The notes under the pieces are model-generated. The model made no database searches, was not told the DNA's origin, and saw only the letters and a program-made list of their open reading frames with translations. A stretch of 64,000 nt of DNA from Planctomyces sp. (lineage in GTDB: Bacteria; Planctomycetota; Planctomycetia; Planctomycetales; Planctomycetaceae): NCBI GenBank assembly GCA_016795105.1, contig JAEUIH010000020.1:37968-101967 (forward strand), written 5' to 3'. Below are positions 44,906-54,360 of this stretch, one piece after another. Both the position numbers and the translations under genes were made by a program. Positions within the stretch are counted from its first letter, which is position 1. Each line of letters begins with the position of its first letter.

Positions 44906-46405
44906 ATGTGGCGTCGTTCAATCTACCGGGCGAACTGGCTGACCAGGCGTGAGTCACTGTCGCATGCGGCAAGCGGAGTTGCGAGCATTGCTGCCATCGA
45001 TCTGCTGCTGCGTGACGGCGTGCTGCTTCCATCTGCGTCTGCAAAGGAGAAGTCTTCACAGAAGGACGGTGCGGCTGAATTTTCGGGCGCCTCCGGGCTG
45101 CATCACGAGGCGAGGGCGAAGCATGTGATCCATATCTTTCTGGGCGGAGGGCTGAGTCATATCGATTCGTTTGACTATAAGCCTGAACTGGAGAAATATC
45201 ACGATCGGGACATGCCGGCAGAATTCGGTAAAGCGGATCCTTTTATGGGAAAGGCGGGCAAGCTTCATCGACCCCACTATGCATTCGCAAAACGAGGCCA
45301 GAGCGGACTGTGGATGTCGGACTTGTTTCCGCATCTGATTGAAGTAGCCGATGAGTTGACGGTGATCAATTCGATGGTGGCGGAAACAGCGAACCACATT
45401 CCCGGGATCTTTCAGGCGAACACAGGCTTTCGTCAAATGGGTTTTCCGGCGATGGGGGCCTGGTTGTCGTATGGGCTGGGCAATCTCACGGAGAACCTTC
45501 CAGGATTCGTCGTGCTCCCGGATGCGCGTGGGATCCCAAACTCTGCGGGGGGAGCGTTTAACTGGTCCAGCGGATTTCTCCCTGCCCAGTTTCAGGGGGT
45601 TCCCTTTATGACTCAGGGAGGGGTCGCCATTCCGGATCTCACGCCGGCGAGCGGGTTGGATTCTGTGACGCAGCAGGACCGGCTGGATTTGCTTGGGCAG
45701 CTGAATGCTCGCCATCTGAACGAACGCGGCGGGAGTGATTTGTTGTCAGCAAGGATACGAAGTTACGAACTGGCTGCACGAATGCAGACGGCAATTCCGG
45801 AAGCGATGGATTTCAGCTCTGAGCCTGAGCATGTTCAAACGCTGTACGGGCTGGATCGGCCCGAATGTCGCGATACTGCTCGAAACTGCCTTACGGCCCG
45901 CAGGTTGGTGGAGCGGGGAGTCCGTACCGTGCAGTTGTGGACGGGGGATGGAGTTTCGTGGGATGCTCACGGAGATATCAAGGGAGACGGCTACAAGAGT
46001 CACACCGGAGAATCGCTGCGAGTTGATCGACCGATTTCTGCTCTGATTCAGGATCTTCGTCAGCGAGGATTGCTTGATTCAACGATCGTTATGATCACCA
46101 CAGAATTCGGACGTACTCCGTATGCACAGGCAGACCAGGGTAAACTCAGTCGGGGTCGAGATCACCATCCGGAGGGGTTTACGAATGTTGTTGTGGGAGG
46201 TGGTTTCAGGAAGGGGTTCGCCTTCGGCGCAACAGACGAGATCGGGTATAGTGCCAGAGAAAATCCAGTCACGACCTATGACCTGCATGCCACGGTCCTG
46301 CATTTGATGGGGATCGATCATGAACGGCTTACCTATTACCACAATGGTATCCAGCGTCGTTTGACGAATGTCCATGGCCACGTTGTTCGTGAAATTCTTA
46401 CATAG
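44906..46405 (+). CDS. DUF1501 protein, Tat-exported
   Basis: 499 residues, 27 bp after the PSCyt stop. Leader with 'LTRRESLSHAASGVASIAAIDLLL'. DUF1501 hallmarks 'HIFLGGGLSHIDSFDYKPEL', 'NHIPGIFQANTGFRQMG', 'LIQDLRQRGLLDSTIVMITTEFGRTP' and 'DLHATVLHLMGIDHERLTYYHNG'. The usual 'NGGPSQ' is changed to 'GGGLSH' here, so the first metal-site motif differs from the other two copies in the window. Confidence 0.9.
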   Translation: MWRRSIYRANWLTRRESLSHAASGVASIAAIDLLLRDGVLLPSASAKEKSSQKDGAAEFSGASGLHHEARAKHVIHIFLGGGLSHIDSFDYKPELEKYHDRDMPAEFGKADPFMGKAGKLHRPHYAFAKRGQSGLWMSDLFPHLIEVADELTVINSMVAETANHIPGIFQANTGFRQMGFPAMGAWLSYGLGNLTENLPGFVVLPDARGIPNSAGGAFNWSSGFLPAQFQGVPFMTQGGVAIPDLTPASGLDSVTQQDRLDLLGQLNARHLNERGGSDLLSARIRSYELAARMQTAIPEAMDFSSEPEHVQTLYGLDRPECRDTARNCLTARRLVERGVRTVQLWTGDGVSWDAHGDIKGDGYKSHTGESLRVDRPISALIQDLRQRGLLDSTIVMITTEFGRTPYAQADQGKLSRGRDHHPEGFTNVVVGGGFRKGFAFGATDEIGYSARENPVTTYDLHATVLHLMGIDHERLTYYHNGIQRRLTNVHGHVVREILT

Positions 46406-46438
46406 TGCAATACGGAACGATCTTCAGGGATCAAATCA

Positions 46439-48511
46439 ATGAAAATTACGGCTGTGTTGATGACGGCTGTGTTGATGACGGTTGTGTTTGCAGGGCCATG
46501 CGTATTTGCGGATGGTCTGCAGGACAACCTCCCGGAACAGGTTCGCAGAATTCCGGCAGCCGGGGTTGCGGTGCCTGAGGATCGAGCGAATTCGTTGAGA
46601 CGGTCACTGGCTGAGCTTCAGACGAAGATTGCGTCAATTCAGAATACCGGCGATCCCGCGAGGATTGACCTGCTGCCGGATGTGATGATCTTTGAGCGAG
46701 CCGTCAGGTGTGCACTGGACTATGATGAGTTTTTCGACCTGAATGAACTTGATAAAGCGGATGCTTTGTTGCTGGAAGGGCTGACTCGCGCTGAGCAGCT
46801 GCTTGCCGGTCAGTCGGACTGGATCCATAGAAAGGGACTTGTCGTTCGCGGTTACATCAGCAGGATTGATCAGACGGTTCAGCCATATGGACTGGTGATT
46901 CCTGCTGACTATGCCGTAGATCGCAGTGTTCCGGTTCGATGTGACGTCTGGTTTCATGGTCGAGGAGAAAAACTGAGTGAAGTGAATTTTCTCTGGGACA
47001 GAATGAAAAGTCCCGGCGAGTTTACTCCGGCACATACGATTGTTCTGCATCCCTATGGACGCTATTGCAACGCCTTCAAGTTTGCCGGTGAGGTGGATGT
47101 ACTCGAGGCGCTGGACGATGTTCAGCGGCGATATCGAATTGATGAAGACAGGATCAGTGTTCGAGGATTCTCGATGGGTGGCGCCGCTTGCTGGCAGTTC
47201 GCGACTCATTATGCAGATCGATGGTTTGCGGCAACTCCTGGAGCAGGTTTTTCGGAGACGCCTCAGTTCCTGAAGGTGTTCCAGAAGGAAGATCTCTCAC
47301 CGGCTCCGTGGGAGAAGAAGCTTTGGAATCTCTATGACTGCAACCAGTGGGCCGTGAATCTGACTCAGTGCCCGACCATTGCTTACAGTGGTGAGAATGA
47401 TTCACAGAAGCAGGCTGCCGATGTCATGGAAGCTGCATTGGCTTCGCATGGGATCAGGCTGCGACATGTGATTGGGCAGGGAATGGGGCATCGATACGAC
47501 GCGGCATCGAAGCAGCTGATTGAAGACCAGTTGACCGTCCTGTCGAAGGGGGCGGAGATTCAGCGAGTGCTTCCTCAGGAAATCCGATTTCAAACGTGCA
47601 CGCTGAAATACAACAAGATGGACTGGATTACGATTGACGGAATTCAGGAGCACTGGGCGTTGGCTTCGATTCGCGCCGGATTCAGACGCTCCTCGACTGA
47701 GGTCGCCGGATTGGACGGAGCCGTTCAGAATGAAGCTGAGACCGCGAATGAAGTGATTGTTTCTACAGATCGCGTGACTGCATTTACGATCGACTTACCG
47801 CCCTTGTTGACATTGTCCGAGCGACAGGTTCCGAAATCTGTGGTGATTGATGGTGATCGAATCTCAATTCCGCAGCCATTCTCTGATGGCTTTCTGAAAT
47901 GCGGTTTCGTTAATGTCGGTGGACACTGGCAACTGACGGAGCCTGGCAAGGCTCGCACAGGAAAGCGTCACAACCTTCAGGGGCCGATTGATGACGCCTT
48001 TATGGATTCATTTATATTCGTGCGTCCAACCGGAAAGTCGGCGAACGAAGCTGTTGGCAGATGGGCGGAGAGTGAGCTTGTTCGGGCAATCGAACACTGG
48101 CGACGTCACTTTCGGGGTGATGCGCGAGTCGTGAATGATGTGGATTTAACGGAAGAGATGATCCAGTCCGCGAATCTTGTGCTTTGGGGGGACCCGACGT
48201 CCAATAGCGTGATGGCAAAAGTTGCTGACCGACTGCCGGTCCAATGGGCGGCTGATACGATCACGATGAAAGGAAAATCCTACCCGGCGTCTCAGCATGC
48301 TGCGATCATGATTTATCCGAATCCACTGAATCCGGATCGATATGTCGTTCTGAACAGCAGCTTCACATTCCGTGAATATGCATACCTCAACAATGCGCGA
48401 CAAGTGCCGATGCTTCCGGATTGGGCGATCATCGACCTGAATACTCCGGCAAACTCTGTCTGGCCGGGCAAAGTTGTGGATGCAGATTTCTTTGATGAAG
48501 ACTGGAAGTAA
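46439..48511 (+). CDS. Exported alpha/beta-hydrolase (dienelactone/prolyl-peptidase-like)
   Basis: 690 residues with a signal peptide 'MKITAVLMTAVLMTVVFAGPCVFA' partly made by a 15-bp DNA repeat. Catalytic domain at ~150-365: 'PVRCDVWFHGRGEKLSEVNFLWDR', nucleophile elbow 'VRGFSMGGAACWQF', 'CPTIAYSGENDSQKQAADVM' (acid region) and 'GQGMGHRYD' (His). A further beta-rich part and a region starting 'VLWGDPTSNSVMAKVADRLPVQW' follow, as in planctomycete multi-domain peptidase-like proteins. Its gene is 33 bp after DUF1501, so it probably acts on the same extracellular substrate as the haem protein pair. Confidence 0.8.
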   Translation: MKITAVLMTAVLMTVVFAGPCVFADGLQDNLPEQVRRIPAAGVAVPEDRANSLRRSLAELQTKIASIQNTGDPARIDLLPDVMIFERAVRCALDYDEFFDLNELDKADALLLEGLTRAEQLLAGQSDWIHRKGLVVRGYISRIDQTVQPYGLVIPADYAVDRSVPVRCDVWFHGRGEKLSEVNFLWDRMKSPGEFTPAHTIVLHPYGRYCNAFKFAGEVDVLEALDDVQRRYRIDEDRISVRGFSMGGAACWQFATHYADRWFAATPGAGFSETPQFLKVFQKEDLSPAPWEKKLWNLYDCNQWAVNLTQCPTIAYSGENDSQKQAADVMEAALASHGIRLRHVIGQGMGHRYDAASKQLIEDQLTVLSKGAEIQRVLPQEIRFQTCTLKYNKMDWITIDGIQEHWALASIRAGFRRSSTEVAGLDGAVQNEAETANEVIVSTDRVTAFTIDLPPLLTLSERQVPKSVVIDGDRISIPQPFSDGFLKCGFVNVGGHWQLTEPGKARTGKRHNLQGPIDDAFMDSFIFVRPTGKSANEAVGRWAESELVRAIEHWRRHFRGDARVVNDVDLTEEMIQSANLVLWGDPTSNSVMAKVADRLPVQWAADTITMKGKSYPASQHAAIMIYPNPLNPDRYVVLNSSFTFREYAYLNNARQVPMLPDWAIIDLNTPANSVWPGKVVDADFFDEDWK
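46448..46488 (+). repeat. 15-bp tandem repeat inside the signal peptide
   Basis: ACGGCTGTGTTGATG occurs 2.7 times in a row, giving repeated 'TAVLM' in the hydrophobic core. Length stays a multiple of three, so the frame is kept if it slips. Confidence 0.7.
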
Positions 48512-48542
48512 AGAAATGCGTGAGTGAACCGGGCACTCAGAA

Positions 48543-49010
48543 TTACTTCGCAGAGGGCGGAGCGCCATTCGTGGTCAGCGGAAAATCGATGATGGCATCT
48601 TTCCCCGGAGTCAGGGTTGCCATCAGGTTTGACTTTGAATGGTACGACTCAGGAAGGAATTCTTCTCGTCCTTCCTGTCGCATTGGATTCTCTGAATCCA
48701 TGTCTTTTTCAATGTAGGAACTGATTCGGACCGTGTGTACACCGGTCACGGCACCGGACTTGGAGTCTGTGTACTGCAGTTCATAGCGACCATTCTCATC
48801 GGTTCTGGAGAACGACGGGCGGCCGTCCTCTGGCTGAAACACGACTTCGGCATCAACCAGAGGAGCACCATCAAACGTTACGAGTCCTGTGACCTGTACT
48901 AGTTCAAGCGAATCTCCGCCACAGCCCGCAACGGGCATCAGGAGGCTGAAGCCCAGGACATTGAAGAGGAAGACACGTCGGTGGTAGTTCAATGCAGGAT
49001 TCGATTTCAT
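48543..49010 (-). CDS. Lipoprotein with carboxypeptidase-regulatory-like domain
   Basis: 155 residues. Lipobox 'LLMPVAGCGGD' with Cys at ~30. The rest is a single beta-sandwich of the carboxypeptidase-regulatory (transthyretin-like) kind: 'VTGLVTFDGAPLVDAEVVFQPEDGR', 'SRTDENGRYELQY', 'VTGVHTVRIS'. Its start overlaps the stop of the DUF1559 gene, so they are co-translated. This is the standard DUF1559/lipoprotein couple of planctomycetes and parallels 9831-11297. Confidence 0.85.
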   Translation of the reverse strand: MKSNPALNYHRRVFLFNVLGFSLLMPVAGCGGDSLELVQVTGLVTFDGAPLVDAEVVFQPEDGRPSFSRTDENGRYELQYTDSKSGAVTGVHTVRISSYIEKDMDSENPMRQEGREEFLPESYHSKSNLMATLTPGKDAIIDFPLTTNGAPPSAK

Positions 49011-49993
49011 CAGAATTCTCCGATCACCTGGCCGTCAGCCATCTGTCCGAGTGCCTGCCATGTCGGTCCATGGATGTTCTCGCTGAGAAGTCTGACCCCG
49101 CCGTCGCCCATCAACACCTGAATGCCGATGCCGCCCTTCTGGGAGCTTCCGCCTGCAGCAACCTGAGACACGCCGCCGTGCATACTTGCTGCGGCATTGT
49201 TGTTTGTACCGTTAATCAGCCATGCCGGGAGATTCTCGACGCGAATCATGTTGGAGTATTTGTTGCCAACGTCACCAGGATTCTTTCCAGGCGATTTTCC
49301 GACCCACACAACACCGCGGCGTTTTTCGGAATCTTTTCCGTCCCAGAATCTCTCGGCTACAATCATCGTGTTGCTGGTACCATCGAGGACATCCTTCATG
49401 CTGGTACGGCTGTTGTAGCACATGATTCCGCGAGTATTGAAGGGAGCCTTGTTTGCATAGTCCGCGTTCGCTCCGCTTCCGGCAACAGCCGGATATGAAG
49501 AACGAGCATGACCGTCGCTGACGCCGTCTCCGCCCATCGCTGTTGCTGTGTGGATGACCGGACTTGCTTCCGTTGGGCACAGGTAGACCGTGAGTACTGT
49601 TCGTGTGAACTGGTTAGGAGCGGCTGGGAAGTTGTTCCCGTTTGGATTGAGAGACTGATAGAGATTCGACTGCTCAAGAAATGGCAGAATGAACGTACTC
49701 CACGCCCAGCCACCTGCCACTGCGGTTCTGCCTGGTTCAGCGTCTGTAGGGGCAACCGCGGTACCATCGTATCGGATGGCGAGAGCGGCCGGGGGAAAGA
49801 CATTGTGAGTATCGTGGTAGTTGTGAAGAGCAAGTCCGATTTGCTTCAGATTATTCTTGCATTGAGTTCGTCGAGCAGATTCACGCGCCTGTTGTACAGC
49901 AGGAAGGAGTAATGCGATGAGGATGGCAATGATTGCGATCACCACGAGCAGTTCGATCAGAGTAAATCCGCGACGAAGGGCAGATTTCGGCAT
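49010..49993 (-). CDS. DUF1559 pseudopilin-like protein
   Basis: 327 residues from ATG 49993, chosen over one 21 bp upstream because GGAG lies 8 nt before it and '[20 protein letters not shown]' is the classic start. Prepilin helix at ~10-30, then '[32 protein letters not shown]', '[21 protein letters not shown]' and a C-terminal '[15 protein letters not shown]'. Exported through the pilin-type route; function unknown. No operator palindrome was seen in front of this copy, in contrast to the one at 9831. Confidence 0.9.
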   Translation of the reverse strand: MPKSALRRGFTLIELLVVIAIIAILIALLLPAVQQARESARRTQCKNNLKQIGLALHNYHDTHNVFPPAALAIRYDGTAVAPTDAEPGRTAVAGGWAWSTFILPFLEQSNLYQSLNPNGNNFPAAPNQFTRTVLTVYLCPTEASPVIHTATAMGGDGVSDGHARSSYPAVAGSGANADYANKAPFNTRGIMCYNSRTSMKDVLDGTSNTMIVAERFWDGKDSEKRRGVVWVGKSPGKNPGDVGNKYSNMIRVENLPAWLINGTNNNAAASMHGGVSQVAAGGSSQKGGIGIQVLMGDGGVRLLSENIHGPTWQALGQMADGQVIGEF

Positions 49994-50350
49994 GTTGAGG
50001 TCTCCGGAAAGCACACATCAGAAAACAAGTCGTTAAGAAATTCACAGGTAATGCAAAGCGATGATGAATTCTCTGGGTAATTATTAACGCCTCGTTAAAG
50101 ATGCTCGTTGGATTGTGAATCTTGTGTTAAGGTCTGGTGATGAGTGTCATCTGGCGCCAACTTTGGGCTGAAAAACACAGGGGGGATTCGTTCCTGAGTC
50201 AGTCGTTTCGTCCGAATCACGCAGCATGCACTTTCTTTCAGAAGATTCTTCCATGACACTCCCGTAAGAGTTTCGGTTATCCCCGGTTTGTTGAGTTCGA
50301 ACTGAGATCCCCAGCACGCAAACGACTTATTCATTTACGTTGGCTCGATT
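49994..50350. other. 357-bp divergent intergenic region
   Basis: Holds the promoters of the DUF1559/lipoprotein pair (minus) and the metallophosphoesterase (plus). It is AT-rich near 50028-50110, where 'GTTAAG', 'GTAATTATTAACGCC' and 'GTTAAAG' recur. No gene and no TGCAWT palindrome seen. Confidence 0.4.
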
Positions 50351-51058
50351 ATGACAGGGCTGTTTCTTTCCGACCTGCATTTATTCAGCCGTCGCTCGGT
50401 TGGCCAGAGATACTGGGAGCAGCATGCAAGCGCGGTTGCCTCTGCAGAGTCAATAGTTCTTGGCGGCGACATCTTTGATTTTCGCTGGAGTCAGCTGGGA
50501 GGATTTGGTGCGACGCTTGAGGCTGCGGCTGCGTGGCTGGAGAACGCGATTGCCCTGAACCCTTCAGCGTCATGGGTATACCTGCTTGGGAACCACGATT
50601 GTCATCCTCGTATGCAGGAGTTGCTGACGTCAATCAGCGAGAGGCATCCGACATTCAGCTGGAGCCCTTCATTCTGGCGGATTGGCAGTAATGTGTTTCT
50701 GCACGGAGATGTCCTGGATGGAATCAGACATGAAGGAGGCCTGGAGAGCTATCGTGCGCGTTTTCACGATGATCAGGTCAAAGGGGAGTTGAGTAATCTG
50801 CTGTATTCGGCAGTGCTGTATACACGCCTCCACGGCGTTGTGCCGCGAGTTCGACATACGAAACGGCAGACGTGTCGCACCATTCTGAAGTATCTTGGAG
50901 ACTGCAGTACTGCGCTGACGCCTGAAGTTCAGAACATCTACTTTGGTCACACGCACGTTCCGATGGATCGCTATCGATACGATCGGTTCGACTTCCACAA
51001 TGCCGGATCAGGAATTCAATACCTGACGTTCAAGCCGATATCATTCGAAGTGCCGTGA
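50351..51058 (+). CDS. Calcineurin-like metallophosphoesterase (LpxH-like)
   Basis: 235 residues, soluble. All family motifs are present in order: 'LFLSDLHLF' (D-x-H), 'LGGDIFDFRWS' (GDxxD), 'LLGNHDCHP' (GNHD), 'FLHGDVLDG' and 'YFGHTHVP' (GHxH). This is the UDP-2,3-diacylglucosamine hydrolase-like branch, which uses two metal ions to split phosphoester or pyrophosphate bonds; the true substrate here is not settled by sequence. Last clear chromosomal gene before the island boundary. Confidence 0.85.
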   Translation: MTGLFLSDLHLFSRRSVGQRYWEQHASAVASAESIVLGGDIFDFRWSQLGGFGATLEAAAAWLENAIALNPSASWVYLLGNHDCHPRMQELLTSISERHPTFSWSPSFWRIGSNVFLHGDVLDGIRHEGGLESYRARFHDDQVKGELSNLLYSAVLYTRLHGVVPRVRHTKRQTCRTILKYLGDCSTALTPEVQNIYFGHTHVPMDRYRYDRFDFHNAGSGIQYLTFKPISFEVP

Positions 51059-51099
51059 GAAACCGGATGTGCCGCGGGTTCAGAGTGATAGTTCGTTTG

Positions 51100-51165
51100 A
51101 CGGCTAGCCGAAGGCGTCGGAGCGGCGTTTTGGTGACGCTGCGGCTAGCCGTATAATAATACGGC
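51100..51165. repeat. REP-like GGCTAGCC element with terminal hairpin
   Basis: Two ACGGCTAGCCG / GCGGCTAGCCG motifs about 40 bp apart, then GCCGTAT-AATA-ATACGGC (51148-51165, 7-bp stem). The hairpin lies ~25 nt beyond the 3' end of the tRNA-Ser fragment and may once have been its terminator; no T-tract is seen. Confidence 0.45.
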
Positions 51166-51189
51166 CAATTCTCTATTCGCGGAGTGAAT

Positions 51190-51249
51190 CGGAGAGGGAG
51201 GGATTCGAACCCTCGGTACCGTTGCCGGTACACCGGTTTTCGAGACCGG
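51190..51249 (-). tRNA. tRNA-Ser(CGA) 3' fragment: probable island attachment site
   Basis: Read on the minus strand: anticodon arm CCGGT-CTCGAAA-ACCGG (anticodon CGA), a long class II variable arm (TACCG-GCAA-CGGTA), a T-arm GAGGG-TTCGAAT-CCCTC and the acceptor 3' strand CCTCTCC plus discriminator G. The D-arm and 5' acceptor strand are missing: the bases to the right (51250 on) do not fit. A tRNA cut at its anticodon arm is the classic trace of integration by a tyrosine recombinase. Confidence 0.8.
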
Positions 51250-51266
51250 ATGGTGCTGGTTATAAA

Positions 51267-51491
51267 GTCTTATGTGACAACACTTTGCAGAGTCACCTCT
51301 CGCATGGTTGCACTGATGGTTGCCGGTTGCAGATTCCCGATGAATTGCAGCATGTTATTGACGCGTGGGAACAACTTCCCGAGACATTCAAAGCCACGAT
51401 CACTCAGCTCTGTGCCGTTGCCGTTTCTTCTAAAATTCCCTCCGAAACGTCCTCCCTTACATCAACAATGTCAAAAACATCATCCCCATAG
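51267..51491 (+). pseudogene. Possible remnant of an integrase C-terminus
   Basis: The frame contains 'LQIPDELQHVIDAWEQLPET' and then 'ITQLCAVAVSS', which resembles the tail 'V..W..LP..I...I..LV' found after the catalytic Tyr in planctomycete tyrosine recombinases. There is no start or catalytic part. It abuts the tRNA fragment, where an older integrase would be expected. Weak evidence. Confidence 0.3.
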
Positions 51492-51625
51492 AATCGTACC
51501 ACGACGGCTCATCCACTTCTTCACCAGAGCTCTCAATCAAAGCCCATGTCAGCCAGTTACCGCTATCAGAAACTGGAACGGATATGGTAAAATTGCGTTC
51601 AAATCGAAGAGAAAGAGGGATTCAG

Positions 51626-52480
51626 ATGCTCACTCGCCAAAAGTTGATGCTTGCCATGCTCGCGGCCGCAGGACGTCCTGTGAATCGCGTAGAGTTGACC
51701 AAATGGGCATTTCTCCTCCGGCAGTCCTCAGAAGAAGCATCCACTGCCTCCTTCTATGACTTCGTGCCTTATCACTCTGGCCCATTTTCGTTTTCACTCT
51801 GCCAGGAAATAGAAAAACTGGAGGAACAGGGGTACGTGCAAGGGCAGGGGGATTCGTGTTGGGAGCTGGGTGAAGTTACAATCCCGACGCACCTCGATCA
51901 ACAACTCAAATACCAGGCGGAAAGGGTTGTTCGAACTCACCGGGATATGCCACTGGAAAGCCTTCTGGACAATGTTTATCAGCAGTACCCTGCGTTTACT
52001 GTCAACAGCCGACGTCAGAAGCTGGCTGTTCGAAAGACGGCACCCCTCGCCGTATACACTTCAGGCTACGAAGGTCTAAGCGTCGATGCCTTTCTCAATC
52101 GGCTGGTGACTACCGGTATCAGGCATCTTGTGGACGTACGGCGAAATCCTGTCGCAAGACGATACGGATTTCATAAGTCAACATTAAAACGTCTCTGCGA
52201 ATCGCTTGAAATTCGATACACACATATTCCGGAGCTTGGTATCGAGTCCGAGAAGCGACAGGATTTGAAAACCCAGGCGGACTACGACAGTCTCTTTCGC
52301 GACTACACAGCCACAACATTGAGTCGTGAGCTGGATTCCATCGCACAAGTTGCCACTTTTGTTCAGGAAGCTCCTTCCGTTTTGGTGTGTATGGAGTGTC
52401 AGCCATCCTGTTGTCATCGGTCGCATCTTGCGAAGCAGGTGGCTGAACAGACGGGACTAAAGATAACTCATCTGGTTTAG
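51626..52480 (+). CDS. DUF488 protein with N-terminal YwgA-like winged-helix region
   Basis: 284 residues from ATG 51626 with GAGG upstream. Residues ~1-75 look like the YwgA/SocA-type helical domain ('LTRQKLMLAMLAAAGRPVNRVELTK', 'FYDFVPYHSGPFSFSLCQEIEKLEEQGYV'). Residues ~145-284 are DUF488: 'VYTSGYEGLSVDAFLNRLVTTGIRHLVDVRRNP', 'YTHIPELGIESEKR', 'VLVCMECQPSCCHRSHLA'. The fused form is commonly followed by the next gene here and seen on islands. Biochemical role unknown; an involvement in defence or DNA handling is guesswork. Confidence 0.8.
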   Translation: MLTRQKLMLAMLAAAGRPVNRVELTKWAFLLRQSSEEASTASFYDFVPYHSGPFSFSLCQEIEKLEEQGYVQGQGDSCWELGEVTIPTHLDQQLKYQAERVVRTHRDMPLESLLDNVYQQYPAFTVNSRRQKLAVRKTAPLAVYTSGYEGLSVDAFLNRLVTTGIRHLVDVRRNPVARRYGFHKSTLKRLCESLEIRYTHIPELGIESEKRQDLKTQADYDSLFRDYTATTLSRELDSIAQVATFVQEAPSVLVCMECQPSCCHRSHLAKQVAEQTGLKITHLV

Positions 52481-52488
52481 GAGCAGCC

Positions 52489-53283
52489 GTGGGATCAACC
52501 GAAACGATCAGGGTGTTGATTCTCGTAAAGACATACCCACTGCCATCACGAGGATATCAGGAACTTGTTTGCACGGCAGGGATCACAGAGGCGGGAGAAT
52601 GGGTTCGACTTTACCCGATTGATTACAGGTACCGCCCAGCAGACCAGCAATTCGACAAATACCAGTGGATCGAGGTTGAACTGGAATCGTGAGGGGCGGG
52701 GAATGATAATCGCAAGGAAAGTCGCAGGCCTGTCTTAGAGTCGATCAGGAAAATTGGCGAGCCGTTGAGCGCGAAGCGCAAGTGGGAAGCCCGTCGACAG
52801 ATTATCGACCAATTGCCCCATTACACCCGGAACCAGTTAGCTGCTCTTTACGACAAAGACCGCACTTCACTTGGGATCGTTCGGCCGGTGAAGGTCCTCG
52901 ACCTCGAGATTCGGCCTGCAGAATCCGACTGGAAGCCGGAATGGCAAAATCTGTTCAGGCAGACGCTGCTCTTCGGTGAGCAGCAAAAGCCGCTGCGAAA
53001 AATACCGTTCTCTTTTCATTATGTGTTCGAATGTGAGGATAGCGAATCACCGCATACGGCCATGTGTGAAGACTGGGAACTTGGAACGCTGTTTCTGAAT
53101 GAATCGGCCCGGCTGGGTTCTGATGAAGCTGCGGCCGAAAGCGTCAGGAGGAAGTTCTTCGGTGAACTTTGTCGTAACGATAAGGACACACGATTCTTCA
53201 TGGGAACCTATTTTCCTTACAACACGTGGCTTGTACTGGGCGTGTTCTGGCCTCCCAAAGAAAATCAGCAGACCTTGTTCTAG
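52489..53283 (+). pseudogene. DUF488-partner protein interrupted by one in-frame TGA
   Basis: One frame of 265 codons runs from a GTG at 52489 (AGGAG upstream) to a stop at 53281-53283, broken only by TGA at 52690-52692. Before it: 'RVLILVKTYPLPSRGYQELVCTAGITEAGEWVRLYPIDYRYR...'-type sequence; directly after it, in the same frame, 'GAGNDNRKESRRPVLESIRK' and 'LSAKRKWEARRQIIDQLPHY', which continues the same protein. The downstream part lacks its own ATG and ribosome site. A single CGA(Arg)-to-TGA change would explain it. Either a fresh pseudogene or a readthrough product; function unknown. Confidence 0.7.
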
Positions 53284-53385
53284 GTCCACAGGTTCGTCGC
53301 TGCATTCATTCTGATTGCAGCCTGCCTCTTGCGGTTTGACCGAGAATCGGTGCACCATAAAGGACGTTATGGTTCATGGAGGGGT

Positions 53386-54360
53386 ATGGCACGAGATGAC
53401 AAGGAGCTGGTGGTTTTGGGGTCGGCTGGAGCGACAGAGGTGCCGCGACTGGTGCGAGTCGCCGGAGTTAAAGCGACTCGGCGGTTTTATGAGTTCTTCA
53501 CGGCGAACATTCGAAATCGGAATACTCGCCAGGCGTATCATCGAGCCCTCGTGGATTTCTTCGCGTGGTGTGATGATCGTCGGCTGGCTCTGGATGATCT
53601 GGAGCCGATTGTCATTGCCGCGTATGTGGAGCATCTGACCGCAAAATACGCCAAACCAACGGTAAAGCAGCATCTGGCGGCCATTCGGATGTGTCTGGAC
53701 TGGCTGGTCGTTGGGCAGATCATCCCCATGAATCCATCGTCGTCCGTTCGCGGTCCGAAATACGTGATCAAACGTGGCAAAACTCCCGTTCTGACCGCGG
53801 ATGAAGCTCGATTACTGCTGGATTCCATCGACACGTCGACCACCATCGGCCTGCGGGATCGCGCCCTGATTTCGGTGATGCTGTTTACCTTTGCCCGAGT
53901 CAGTGCTGTCGTGGGAATGCAGGTGGATGACTATTACCAGATTGGCCGACGCGCCTGGATTCGGTTGAATGAAAAAGGTGGGAAACACCATGCCGTTCCC
54001 GCACATCACACTGCGGAAGCATACATCGATGCCTATCTGCGGGCTTCCGGGCATGGTGAAGACAAACTCGCTCCCCTCTTCCGTTCCGCTCTCGGCACGA
54101 CCGGTCAGCTGACGCAAAAACGGATGTCCCGGAATGACGCATTTCGCATGATCAAACGCCGAGCCATTCGCGCCGGACTCTCAAACAAAGTGTGCTGCCA
54201 TACGTTCCGGGCCACCGGCATCACGGCGTACCTGCAGAACGGAGGCACTGTCGAAAAGGCTCAGGCGATCGCTGCGCATGAATCACCTCGCACGACCAAG
54301 CTATATGATCGCACGGACGATGAGATCACGCTCGATGAGGTTGAGAGGATCCGAATCTGA
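53386..54360 (+). CDS. Tyrosine recombinase / integrase
   Basis: 324 residues from ATG 53386, with GGAGGGG just upstream. N-terminal SAM-like DNA-binding domain (~30-115, 'FYEFFTANIRNRNTRQAYHRAL'), then the catalytic domain with R171 ('FTFARVSAVVG'), Lys at 197/200 ('NEKGGKHHAVP'), H272-x-x-R275 ('HTFRATGIT'), H298 ('AAHESPRTT') and nucleophile Y307 ('KLYDRT'). All catalytic residues are present, so it is probably active. Planctomycete-type integrase. Its distance (about 2 kb) from the tRNA-Ser fragment makes it the best candidate for having inserted the island. Confidence 0.9.
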   Translation: MARDDKELVVLGSAGATEVPRLVRVAGVKATRRFYEFFTANIRNRNTRQAYHRALVDFFAWCDDRRLALDDLEPIVIAAYVEHLTAKYAKPTVKQHLAAIRMCLDWLVVGQIIPMNPSSSVRGPKYVIKRGKTPVLTADEARLLLDSIDTSTTIGLRDRALISVMLFTFARVSAVVGMQVDDYYQIGRRAWIRLNEKGGKHHAVPAHHTAEAYIDAYLRASGHGEDKLAPLFRSALGTTGQLTQKRMSRNDAFRMIKRRAIRAGLSNKVCCHTFRATGITAYLQNGGTVEKAQAIAAHESPRTTKLYDRTDDEITLDEVERIRI

